Assembly: GCF_020741395.1 (NCBI RefSeq)
Contig: NZ_DYZA01000175.1
Coordinates: 1 to 5,140, forward strand
DNA: 5,140 nt
Direction of reading: 5' to 3'
From: Mailhella massiliensis
GTDB taxonomy: Bacteria; Desulfobacterota; Desulfovibrionia; Desulfovibrionales; Desulfovibrionaceae
In this document: positions 1 to 4,697 of the stretch, one piece after another
Numbering within the stretch: the first letter of the stretch is position 1
Layout: every line of letters begins with the position of its first letter
Translations under genes and position numbers: made by a program
Notes under the pieces: model-generated
What the model was told of the DNA's origin: nothing
Databases searched by the model: none
Seen by the model: the letters and a program-made list of their open reading frames with translations, nothing else

Positions 1-334
1 CTGCGGCGATTTCCTCAAGGCCGACCTGCATGGCCTCGCGATAATTCATGACTTCCTTAACATCATCCTGACGCTCCGCGGAAACGACGACACCGACATT
101 CTCTCCGAGAATTTCATCAAACGTCGTTACCGTGCCTTCGATGACGTTGGAACTCTGCGCTTCCTTCAGCAGCCAGGTAAGCCAGAACAGATCGGCTTTT
201 GCCGATGCCAGCATCATGCCGTTGAGCTGCGCCAGGGCGGCAGTCGCATAAAAATCCAGCATGCCGAAATGCCCCCACCTGTCTTCACTCACATCAAGAG
301 GAAGCATGGGGGGAACGAAGGGCCTGATATTCAT
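1..334 (-). CDS. Fic family protein, N-terminal part (runs off left end)
   Basis: Fic proteins transfer AMP (or a related group) from a nucleotide to hydroxyl side chains of target proteins; many act as toxins or stress modulators in the cytoplasm. The visible 111 residues are the Fic N-terminal domain. They start MNIRPFVPPMLP and carry LLKEAQSSNVIEGT at residues 55-68, matching the family KEAxxSSxIEGT block, followed by TTFDEIL and EVMNYREAM (94-102). S62-x-x-x-E66-G67 fits the (S/T)xxxE(G/N) inhibitory helix, so this looks like a class II Fic whose inhibitory helix is built into the same chain. The catalytic HPFxxGNGR motif lies outside the window and cannot be checked. The ATG start at 334-332 is preceded by GAGG five bases upstream. 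The gene was found by reading the minus strand; it is cut by the window edge. GC is lower than in the central genes. The family call is strong; the protein target is unknown. Confidence 0.92.
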   Translation of the reverse strand, partial: MNIRPFVPPMLPLDVSEDRWGHFGMLDFYATAALAQLNGMMLASAKADLFWLTWLLKEAQSSNVIEGTVTTFDEILGENVGVVVSAERQDDVKEVMNYREAMQVGLEEIAA

Positions 335-398
335 ATATACCTCAACCATGCCAAACGGAAAAAAGGCCAAGCGTCCATAAGGAGACACGATATCAGCT

Positions 399-447
399 GT
401 TGTGTCAACTCAAAAGCCTTTTACTTGACACAACGCCCGTTGTGCAA
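399..447. promoter_or_regulatory. Operator-like dyad cluster with -35 box upstream of fic
   Basis: Three related half-sites lie 65-113 bp upstream of the fic start. GTTGTGTCAA (399-408) and TTGACACAAC (425-434) are perfect 10-bp inverted arms separated by 16 bases. GTTGTGCAA (439-447) is a third copy lacking one T. The second and third together form the perfect palindrome CACAACGCCCGTTGTG (429-444). On the minus strand the left arm supplies a consensus -35 TTGACA (408-403); at 17-bp spacing the -10 would be TCTCCT, which is poor. Overlap of a -35 with a repeated dyad suggests a repressor or autoregulator site for fic, but the bound protein is unknown. The dyads are seen directly; the function is inferred. 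Confidence 0.5.
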
Positions 448-483
448 ACTGCGGTTGCATCACCCACCCTCCGGCGCGGGGCG

Positions 484-517
484 CGGGGAAGAAGCGAGGG
501 CGGGGAAGAAGCGAGGG
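484..517. repeat. 17-bp perfect tandem duplication
   Basis: The 17-base unit CGGGGAAGAAGCGAGGG occurs twice head to tail with no spacer (484-500 and 501-517), and three further bases begin a third copy before it diverges. It sits in the purine-rich part of the non-coding region. It could be a slippage product; no function is apparent. Confidence 0.92.
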
Positions 518-706
518 CGGCGCATGCCCGCCGCAAAAGCCGGGGGCGCAAGAAAAAACCGCCCTGCCGGGAGGCGCAGGCCGGGCGCAAAGACGGGGGC
601 CGAACCCGGGCGCAGAAAAAGACGTCCTGCCCTCTCGCCCCAGGTTCCGGGGCGCAAAGCCCGGGCGGGGCCCCCTCTTTCCTGCCGGGCAGGGGCGGGC
701 CTCCAC

Positions 707-740
707 GCCGTTCCCGCGCAATTTTCAAGAGGCACATCAT
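707..740. repeat. 34-bp direct repeat, copy 1
   Basis: This 34-base segment begins GCCGTTCCCGCGCAATTTTC and ends AAGAGGCACATCAT. It recurs without a mismatch at 907-940, exactly 200 bp away. Identity ends at position 706 (C here, T in copy 2) and after 740. It is not palindromic internally. The central AATTTT stands out as an AT-rich core in very GC-rich surroundings. Confidence 0.95.
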
Positions 741-744
741 TCCC

Positions 745-760
745 CGCGCCCGGCCTGCCG
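745..760. repeat. 16-bp direct repeat (partner at 895-910)
   Basis: CGCGCCCGGCCTGCCG occurs at 745-760 and again at 895-910, exactly 150 bp apart. It follows copy 1 of the 34-bp repeat by four bases and runs into copy 2. The order is therefore long unit, short unit, spacer, short unit, long unit, all in the same orientation. Confidence 0.88.
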
Positions 761-894
761 CAGGGGCGGTCCCTTCTTGCTCCCCGCCCATGCTCTCACA
801 GGCCCGGGGACGGGGCGCGGGCGAGGCTAAGGCCGACGCAAAAGAAGGCGCGGGAGGGGCAGCGCAAACGGCTCCCGGAACGGAGGCCGAGCGG

Positions 895-910
895 CGCGCC
901 CGGCCTGCCG
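895..910. repeat. 16-bp direct repeat, second copy
   Basis: This is the second exact copy of the unit at 745-760. Its last four bases are also the first four bases of the second 34-bp repeat, so the two repeats are fused here. The fusion suggests that copying or recombination, not chance, produced the arrangement. Confidence 0.88.
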
Positions 911-940
911 TTCCCGCGCAATTTTCAAGAGGCACATCAT
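907..940. repeat. 34-bp direct repeat, copy 2
   Basis: This is the second perfect copy of the 34-base segment, in the same orientation, ending 63 bp before the glycosidase start codon. It is entered directly from the 16-bp repeat at 895-910, sharing the bases GCCG, whereas copy 1 has that 16-bp unit on its other side. Possible roles are a duplicated regulatory segment, a dispersed genomic repeat, or the scar of a deletion or insertion. Confidence 0.95.
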
Positions 941-969
941 CCCCGGGGAGCTTTGTGCACAGTTTCCCT

Positions 970-991
970 TGCCCATCGAAAGCGAAGGGCA
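970..991 (+). other. Small dyad / possible hairpin ahead of the glycosidase ribosome binding site
   Basis: TGCCC pairs with GGGCA, then after an A-A mismatch TCG pairs with CGA around an AAAG loop, giving a symmetrical 22-base element. It ends three bases before the AAGGAAGG ribosome binding site (995-1002). It could be a weak 5'-leader hairpin or a protein-binding dyad. No T-run follows, so it is not an intrinsic terminator. Confidence 0.4.
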
Positions 992-1003
992 TACAAGGAA
1001 GGC

Positions 1004-1909
1004 ATGAAACGCATCCGTTGCCTTATGCTGCTCACGCTTTTCGCGCTTCTGCTTGCCCCCGCGCTCCTGCGCGCCGAGCCCGGTTTTCCGGCAAAAAGCG
1101 AGGAAAGCCCTGCACAGCCCGAGCCTTTTCCCACGGCCCCGGGGCAGGATATCGCCTGGCTTCCGCTGGAAGATGGGCTGGACATGGCGCTGCTTTCCTT
1201 CACGGAAAAGGGCGGCGGGGAATTCAGCCGCCGCATCACCATCCGCGCCCTCAGGTTCGACACGTCGCGCTACGATATCTGCCTGTGCAGCTCCCGCTGG
1301 GAGAAGGCGGGCGTGCCCACGCTGCGCGAGTGGGCGGAAAAAAAGGATCTCACGGCGGCAATCAACGCCTGCATGTACCTGAAGGACGGGCAGACCTCCA
1401 CCGGCTACATGCGCGGCGGCGACAAGATCAACAACGGGCGCATCGTGTCGCGCTACGGCTCCTTCTTCGTGGCCTCTCCCCGTGTCCCGGGCCTGCCCCG
1501 CGCCGCCGTGCTCGACCGCAATGTGGACGACTGGCGCTCCCTCCTGCCGCAGTACGATATCGTGGTGCAGAATTTCCGCCTCATGGGGCCGGGCGGGGAG
1601 CAGGTATGGCCGGAACACGGGCCGGAACACGCCGTGGCCGCCATTGCCGAAGACATGAACGGCCGCATCCTCTTCCTTCTCGGGGCCGACCCTTCCTCGG
1701 TGCACGACTTCGTGAAGGCCCTGAACGCCCACAAGGGCCTGAACCTCAATTCCGCCATGTATGTGGAAGGCGGGAGCGAGGCTTCCCTGCTGCTGCGCCT
1801 TTCGGGCCGCACACACCTGTGGAGCGGCATGTCTCCTGCAAGCTACCTGCTCTCCTCACGCGGGGACGATTTCCCCCTGCCCAACATCCTCGGCATCCGC
1901 CGCCGCTGA
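1004..1909 (+). CDS. Exported phosphodiester glycosidase-like protein (NAGPA/DUF2233 family)
   Basis: The 301-residue product begins with a Sec-type signal peptide: MKRIR, then a hydrophobic core at residues 7-22, with likely cleavage after LLRA (A24). There is no lipobox, so the protein should be soluble in the periplasm or outside the cell. The mature part follows the phosphodiester glycosidase (NAGPA-type) fold pattern. AAINACMYLKDGQ (118-130) and TGYMRGGDKINNG (133-145) match the family 'aiNagmf...G...dGkiin' block, and AMYVEGGSEASLL (251-263) corresponds to the usual C-terminal LDGGxSS block, with E in place of D. The human relative removes GlcNAc from a phosphodiester; the bacterial substrate is unknown, so only a hydrolase role on a sugar phosphodiester or exopolymer is suggested. 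The start is at 1004 because AAGGAAGG precedes it. The longer upstream frame is low-complexity, and the internal ATG at 1025 would cut into the signal peptide and lacks a binding site. The last 54 bp overlap the convergent regulator gene. Confidence 0.9.
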   Translation: MKRIRCLMLLTLFALLLAPALLRAEPGFPAKSEESPAQPEPFPTAPGQDIAWLPLEDGLDMALLSFTEKGGGEFSRRITIRALRFDTSRYDICLCSSRWEKAGVPTLREWAEKKDLTAAINACMYLKDGQTSTGYMRGGDKINNGRIVSRYGSFFVASPRVPGLPRAAVLDRNVDDWRSLLPQYDIVVQNFRLMGPGGEQVWPEHGPEHAVAAIAEDMNGRILFLLGADPSSVHDFVKALNAHKGLNLNSAMYVEGGSEASLLLRLSGRTHLWSGMSPASYLLSSRGDDFPLPNILGIRRR

Positions 1910-2800
1910 TTCTTTGCCGAGGAGCATGTCGCGCAGGCGCCGTGCCGCAAGGCTCAGGGTATGGCCCTCGTATTCCAGCAGGCTGATGCGCCGCAAAGGA
2001 AGAGGCTCAGCAAGGTTCACGGCGAAAAGCTCGCCCTCCTCCACGGCGCGCGACGCCGTCTGCTCCGGCACGAATCCCACGCCCAGGCCGTGCCGCGCAA
2101 GCTCGAGCACGATATCGGAGGATTCCGGCTCCATGGCCGGATCCAGCTCCAGCCCGCGGGATTTGAAGACCTCCTCCAGAAAATCGAAGGTGAGGGACTC
2201 GCGCCTGTGGCAGATCACGGCCTCGCGGGAAAGTTCCTCCAGCGTGACGGCCCTGCCCCGGAGATGCCCGTAATAGCCCGGCGCGGCCACAAAGGCATCC
2301 TTAAAGGAAGAAAGCGGTGTTTCCCGGAGAAAGCGGAAGCTTCCCCCCGCCACGGCCGCCACGGCGAAATCGATGACGCCGGATTTCAAGTCCTCCATGG
2401 CCCGGCGCGACGTGCCGCCGTAAAGGCGTATCTTCACCCCCGGGTAACGGGCGTGGAAGGCGTCGAGCCGCGATAACAGCCAGCTGCGCAATGCAGTTTC
2501 GCTGGTACCTAAGGCTATGCTGCCCGAGAGGAGGCCCACGGCCTCTTCCACGGCTTCCCTGCCCCGGCGCAGGTTTTCGCAGCCCGCTTCCACATGGGCA
2601 TAGAAAAGCCTCCCCTCCGGCGTGAGCTCCACCCCGCGCCGGTTGCGTATGAACAGGCGGCACCCGAGCTGCCGCTCAAGCTCCGCCATGGCCCGCGAAA
2701 CGGCGGGCTGGCTGGTGAAAAGCATGCCTGCCGCCCGGCTGAAGCTGCCGCAGCGCGCCGCATGATAGAACATGCGGCAAAGCTCCCAGTTGAGTTCCAT
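1856..2800 (-). CDS. LysR-type transcriptional regulator
   Basis: This 314-residue protein has usual LysR length. Residues 3-62 form the winged helix-turn-helix: MFYHAARCGSFSRAAGMLF, then TSQPAVSRAMAELERQLG and LFIRNRRGVELTPEG, an almost consensus N-terminal domain. A linker helix follows (about 65-92). The effector-binding domain runs from about 93 to 295, with SGSIALGTSET opening the first lobe and ARHGLGVGFVPEQ (235-247) in the typical late position. It binds DNA as a dimer or tetramer and responds to a small molecule that the sequence does not reveal. The ATG at 2800-2798 is chosen because GGGAGA lies just upstream and the LysR alignment begins there; the frame stays open further up without similarity. 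It is divergent from the EamA transporter at 3349, its likely target. The last 17 residues (SAAADAEDVGQGEIVPA) and stop are encoded opposite the glycosidase 3' end. They look like a non-conserved extension. Confidence 0.96.
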   Translation of the reverse strand: MELNWELCRMFYHAARCGSFSRAAGMLFTSQPAVSRAMAELERQLGCRLFIRNRRGVELTPEGRLFYAHVEAGCENLRRGREAVEEAVGLLSGSIALGTSETALRSWLLSRLDAFHARYPGVKIRLYGGTSRRAMEDLKSGVIDFAVAAVAGGSFRFLRETPLSSFKDAFVAAPGYYGHLRGRAVTLEELSREAVICHRRESLTFDFLEEVFKSRGLELDPAMEPESSDIVLELARHGLGVGFVPEQTASRAVEEGELFAVNLAEPLPLRRISLLEYEGHTLSLAARRLRDMLLGKESAAADAEDVGQGEIVPA

Positions 2801-3230
2801 ATCTTCTCCCTGAGAAAAAACCGTTTCCGCAGACAGGAAGCCCTGCCCGGATGCCGTGCCGGGGAAAAGCCCGGCCGGAACACGCCCCGGAACAGCCGCA
2901 ATCCCCAAAGAAACGCGGAAAAACCGGGCCGCACCATCCCTCCCGTGCAGGCCCCGCCGCAGGGAAGAGACGCGCAGAAAGCCGTGCGCTCCCGCCGTCG
3001 GCCTGCGGCGCGCCCGCCAAGGCCCGGATGCCGTATCCTGTCCGGGGGCGGTTTACGCGCATGCCTCAAAAAACGCCGCGCAAGAAGCAGGGCTTCAGTG
3101 CGGGGATTCCTCGACGCGGAGATACTCAGGCACACGCCTTTCCGCCCCGATGCCCGGCTCAGGATGCCTGCGCTCTAGGCCGCCCCGCTTCTTGCGCGCC
3201 TCCTGCCGGAAGCCGGGACTGCCGCCTTAT
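2801..3230. other. Long GC-rich stretch without a supported gene, upstream of the LysR gene
   Basis: These 430 bases separate the regulator start from the AT-rich promoter island of the transporter. Several open frames cross them on both strands, but all are Arg/Pro/Ala/Gly-rich, overlap heavily, lack ribosome binding sites at plausible starts, and resemble no family I recognise. The frame upstream of the LysR start also reads as noise. I see no clear repeats, tRNA-like folds or terminators. It could contain the regulator's own promoter, a long leader, a small RNA or decayed gene remnants; nothing in the sequence singles one out. Confidence 0.55.
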
Positions 3231-3240
3231 TATACGTTTA

Positions 3241-3280
3241 TGATATACCTGCCATATCAAATGAGTATTTTACCGTATCA
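3241..3280. promoter_or_regulatory. Predicted LysR-type regulator binding region
   Basis: TGATATACCTGCCATATCA (3241-3259) is a perfect 6-bp inverted repeat with a 7-base spacer. It contains the classical T-N11-A core (T3244, A3256). A further half-site, GTATCA (3275-3280), repeats ATATCA (3254-3259) at a 21-bp interval, two helical turns, and directly follows the predicted -35 box. This is the recognition-site plus activation-site layout of LysR-activated promoters, and it lies between a LysR gene and a divergent transporter. The dyads are seen directly; assignment to the neighbouring regulator is inferred. Confidence 0.6.
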
Positions 3281-3297
3281 CGGCCCCCTGCTATAGG
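3269..3297 (+). promoter_or_regulatory. Predicted sigma-70 type promoter of the transporter gene
   Basis: TTTACC (3269-3274, 4 of 6 to the -35 consensus) and TATAGG (3292-3297, 4 of 6 to the -10 consensus) are separated by 17 bp in the only AT-rich island of this intergenic region. Transcription would start near 3304, giving a leader of about 45 bases before the ATG at 3349. Two mediocre boxes with an adjoining LysR half-site fit an activator-dependent promoter. Confidence 0.45.
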
Positions 3298-3306
3298 CAA
3301 GGAGGA

Positions 3307-3322
3307 CGCGCCTTCCGGCGCG
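3307..3322 (+). other. Hairpin in the transporter mRNA leader
   Basis: CGCGCC (3307-3312) and GGCGCG (3317-3322) form a perfect six-pair GC stem around a TTCC loop. It would lie at the very 5' end of the predicted transcript, between a strong Shine-Dalgarno-like AAGGAGG (3299-3305) that has no start codon and the real gene start. It may protect the 5' end of the message or simply reflect GC-rich sequence. No T-run follows, so it does not look like a terminator. Confidence 0.45.
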
Positions 3323-3348
3323 CCCGGGCCTTTGCACGGGGACATGCC

Positions 3349-4320
3349 ATGAATCGCGGATATATCTTCATTCTTCTTGCTACGGTCTTTTTCAGTTCCA
3401 TGGAAGTGGCGCTCAAAACCGTGGCGCTCGATTTCAACCCCATGCAGCTCAACTGCACGCGCTTTCTTGTGGGCGGGCTTCTGCTCATTCCCTTTGCCCT
3501 GCGCGGCCTGAGGCAGCACGGGGCATCGCTCTCGCTTTCCGCCTGGAAGGGTTTTGCGGGCCTCGGCTTTCTCGGCCTTGTGGTGAGCATGATGTTCTAC
3601 CAAGTGTCCATACTCTATGCGCCCGCCTCGGTGGTGAGCGTGCTTTTCAGCTGCAACCCGGTGCTTGTGCTGGCCTTCGCCTTCCTCATCCTGCGCGCCG
3701 ACATAAGGCCCCAGCACATTGCGGCGCTGGCGGTGGAAGTGGCGGCCGCCCTCATCATCATCGACCCGCTGCACACCAGCCTCGACCCCACGGGCGTCGT
3801 GCTCGTGCTTCTTTCCGCCGCCACCTTCGCGCTCTACGCCGTGCTCGGCAAGAAAATGTGCGCCCGCTATTCCGGCGTGGCCGTCACCTGTTTCAGCTGC
3901 CTTGCCGCGAGCCTCCAGATGATCGCGCTCATGCTCGCAAGCCACATACCCCCGCTGGCCGACATGCTGCGCGAAACTGCGCCCATGTTCGCCGAAATCC
4001 CCTTCTTCAGCGGCTACAGGCCGGACAATATCCTGAACGTGCTCTACATCTGCGTGTTCGTCACGGCCGGGGGCTATGCCTGCTACTTCATGGGCATGGA
4101 AGCCACCTCCGCCATGCAGGGCTCGCTTGTCTTCTTCTTCAAGCCCGTGCTGGCCCCCATCCTCGCCATGCTGATCCTCGGCGAAAACATTCCCTGGAAC
4201 ATGTGGGCGGGCATTGTCCTCATGCTCGCCGCCTCCATGATTTCCATGATCCCCACCTGGGAAGCGCTTATGGCCGTAAGGCCCCTCATCGTCCGCCACC
4301 TCCTGCATAAAGGGCGATAG
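3349..4320 (+). CDS. EamA/DMT-superfamily transporter (probable exporter)
   Basis: The 323-residue product is a ten-helix inner-membrane protein made of two EamA repeats. The first runs over about residues 5-138, with ATVFFSSMEVALKTV in helix 1 and YAPASVVSVLFSCNPVLVL (90-108) before helix 4. The second covers about 150-302, with MGMEATSAMQGSLVFFFKPV (248-267) and LAMLILGENIPWNMWAGI (272-289). The paired 'A...V..l....P' and 'LGE' motifs are typical of this family, whose members export metabolites or amino acids. The cargo cannot be told from sequence. The ATG at 3349 is the only start in frame after the stop at 3262, and GGGGA lies six bases upstream. The gene stands alone: its predicted promoter carries a LysR box next to the divergent regulator, and a strong terminator follows its stop. 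The short charged tail (RHLLHKGR) is likely cytoplasmic. Confidence 0.96.
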   Translation: MNRGYIFILLATVFFSSMEVALKTVALDFNPMQLNCTRFLVGGLLLIPFALRGLRQHGASLSLSAWKGFAGLGFLGLVVSMMFYQVSILYAPASVVSVLFSCNPVLVLAFAFLILRADIRPQHIAALAVEVAAALIIIDPLHTSLDPTGVVLVLLSAATFALYAVLGKKMCARYSGVAVTCFSCLAASLQMIALMLASHIPPLADMLRETAPMFAEIPFFSGYRPDNILNVLYICVFVTAGGYACYFMGMEATSAMQGSLVFFFKPVLAPILAMLILGENIPWNMWAGIVLMLAASMISMIPTWEALMAVRPLIVRHLLHKGR

Positions 4321-4377
4321 AACCGCTTCCCCCTGCCCGCAAACGCGCATCCACGTCCCCCTCCCATGCGGGCATGG

Positions 4378-4416
4378 CCCGCTTCTCCACACCCCTGCGG
4401 AGAAGCGGGATTTTTT
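4378..4416 (+). terminator. Rho-independent terminator of the transporter gene
   Basis: CCCGCTTCTCC (4378-4388) and GGAGAAGCGGG (4399-4409) form a perfect 11-pair stem with a 10-base loop. One A and six T residues (4411-4416) follow. It begins 58 bases after the transporter stop and reads correctly on the plus strand, so the transporter is the last gene of its transcript. The minus strand has no matching T-run, so it should not stop read-through from the right. Confidence 0.93.
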
Positions 4417-4418
4417 AT

Positions 4419-4697
4419 CCCCGGCCGGAACGAAACGCGGGCCGGAACATCTCAGGGACGCCGAAGGCGCGCTTCCCGGAAAAGTACCGCGGGGAAAGGG
4501 CCGGAGGGCACGGGGAGCGGGATTGCCGAAAGAACGCAGGTGCGGGGGAATCCCCTCTGCCGAGAGTACCAGCGACAAAATCCTCCCCGGTCTCCACAGG
4601 GGCTTCCCTCATATCGAACAAATTAAACGAACAGAGGATCGGCATAGCCTGTCGAACCTCCCCTTCGGACAAGAGAAAACTGATATCCATAACGGCA
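4419..4697. other. Intergenic stretch between the convergent transporter and hsdR genes
   Basis: About 280 bases follow the terminator without a supported gene. Composition drops from GC-rich on the left to about half AT on the right (around 4610-4697). The minus strand has an open frame beginning with ATG at 4690, seven bases after the hsdR stop, starting MDISFLLSEGEV. It has no ribosome binding site, becomes low-complexity, and ends in the transporter terminator, so it is not called. A weak minus-strand hairpin (CCCC 4585-4588 with GGGG 4599-4602, then AGGATTTT) might serve hsdR as a poor terminator. Confidence 0.5.

Larger units (their letters stand above)
335..1003. other. Repeat-rich gene-free divergent region between fic and the glycosidase gene
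   Basis: This 669-bp stretch separates two divergent genes. Long open frames cross it on both strands, but they are low-complexity (Arg, Ala, Gly, Pro rich), overlap one another in several frames, and show no recognisable family, as expected from very GC-rich non-coding DNA. The exact 34-bp repeat inside it is 200 bp apart, which is not a multiple of three, so the two copies are read in different frames; this argues against a single protein. What it does hold is listed separately: the fic dyad cluster, a 17-bp tandem duplication, 34-bp and 16-bp direct repeats, and a small dyad just ahead of the glycosidase ribosome binding site. Confidence 0.7.

Noticed and set aside
484..940. CRISPR array
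   Set aside because: Only two copies of each repeat are present, with unequal repeat types and long non-uniform spacing; there are no regularly spaced units.
405..992. Minus-strand 195-codon open frame over the repeat region
   Set aside because: The two copies of the 34-bp repeat fall in different frames, composition is low-complexity, and no family is recognisable.
969..995. Promoter TTGCCC / CATACA for the glycosidase
   Set aside because: The spacing is only 15 bp, and transcription would start at the ribosome binding site itself, so the match is probably chance.
269..1003. Upstream extension of the glycosidase reading frame, adding about 245 residues
   Set aside because: The added part is low-complexity, rich in Arg/Pro/Ala/Gly, and contains repeat DNA; a signal peptide with a good ribosome binding site begins at 1004, so an N-terminal fusion is not credible.
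827..1816. Minus-strand 329-codon open frame opposite the glycosidase
   Set aside because: It is an antisense shadow with no family similarity and runs into the non-coding repeat region.
3238..4578. Minus-strand 446-codon open frame opposite the transporter
   Set aside because: It is rich in His/Glu/Gly/Arg, as expected for the antisense of a hydrophobic membrane protein; the plus strand encodes a clear EamA transporter.
4636..4675. Hairpin TGTC-GAA / TTCGGACA as the hsdR terminator
   Set aside because: The stem has a bulge and no T-run follows in the hsdR direction.
4415..4690. Possible small gene seven bases after the hsdR stop (starts MDISFLLSEGEV)
   Set aside because: There is no ribosome binding site, the second half is low-complexity, and the frame ends inside the transporter terminator; a real product cannot be supported.
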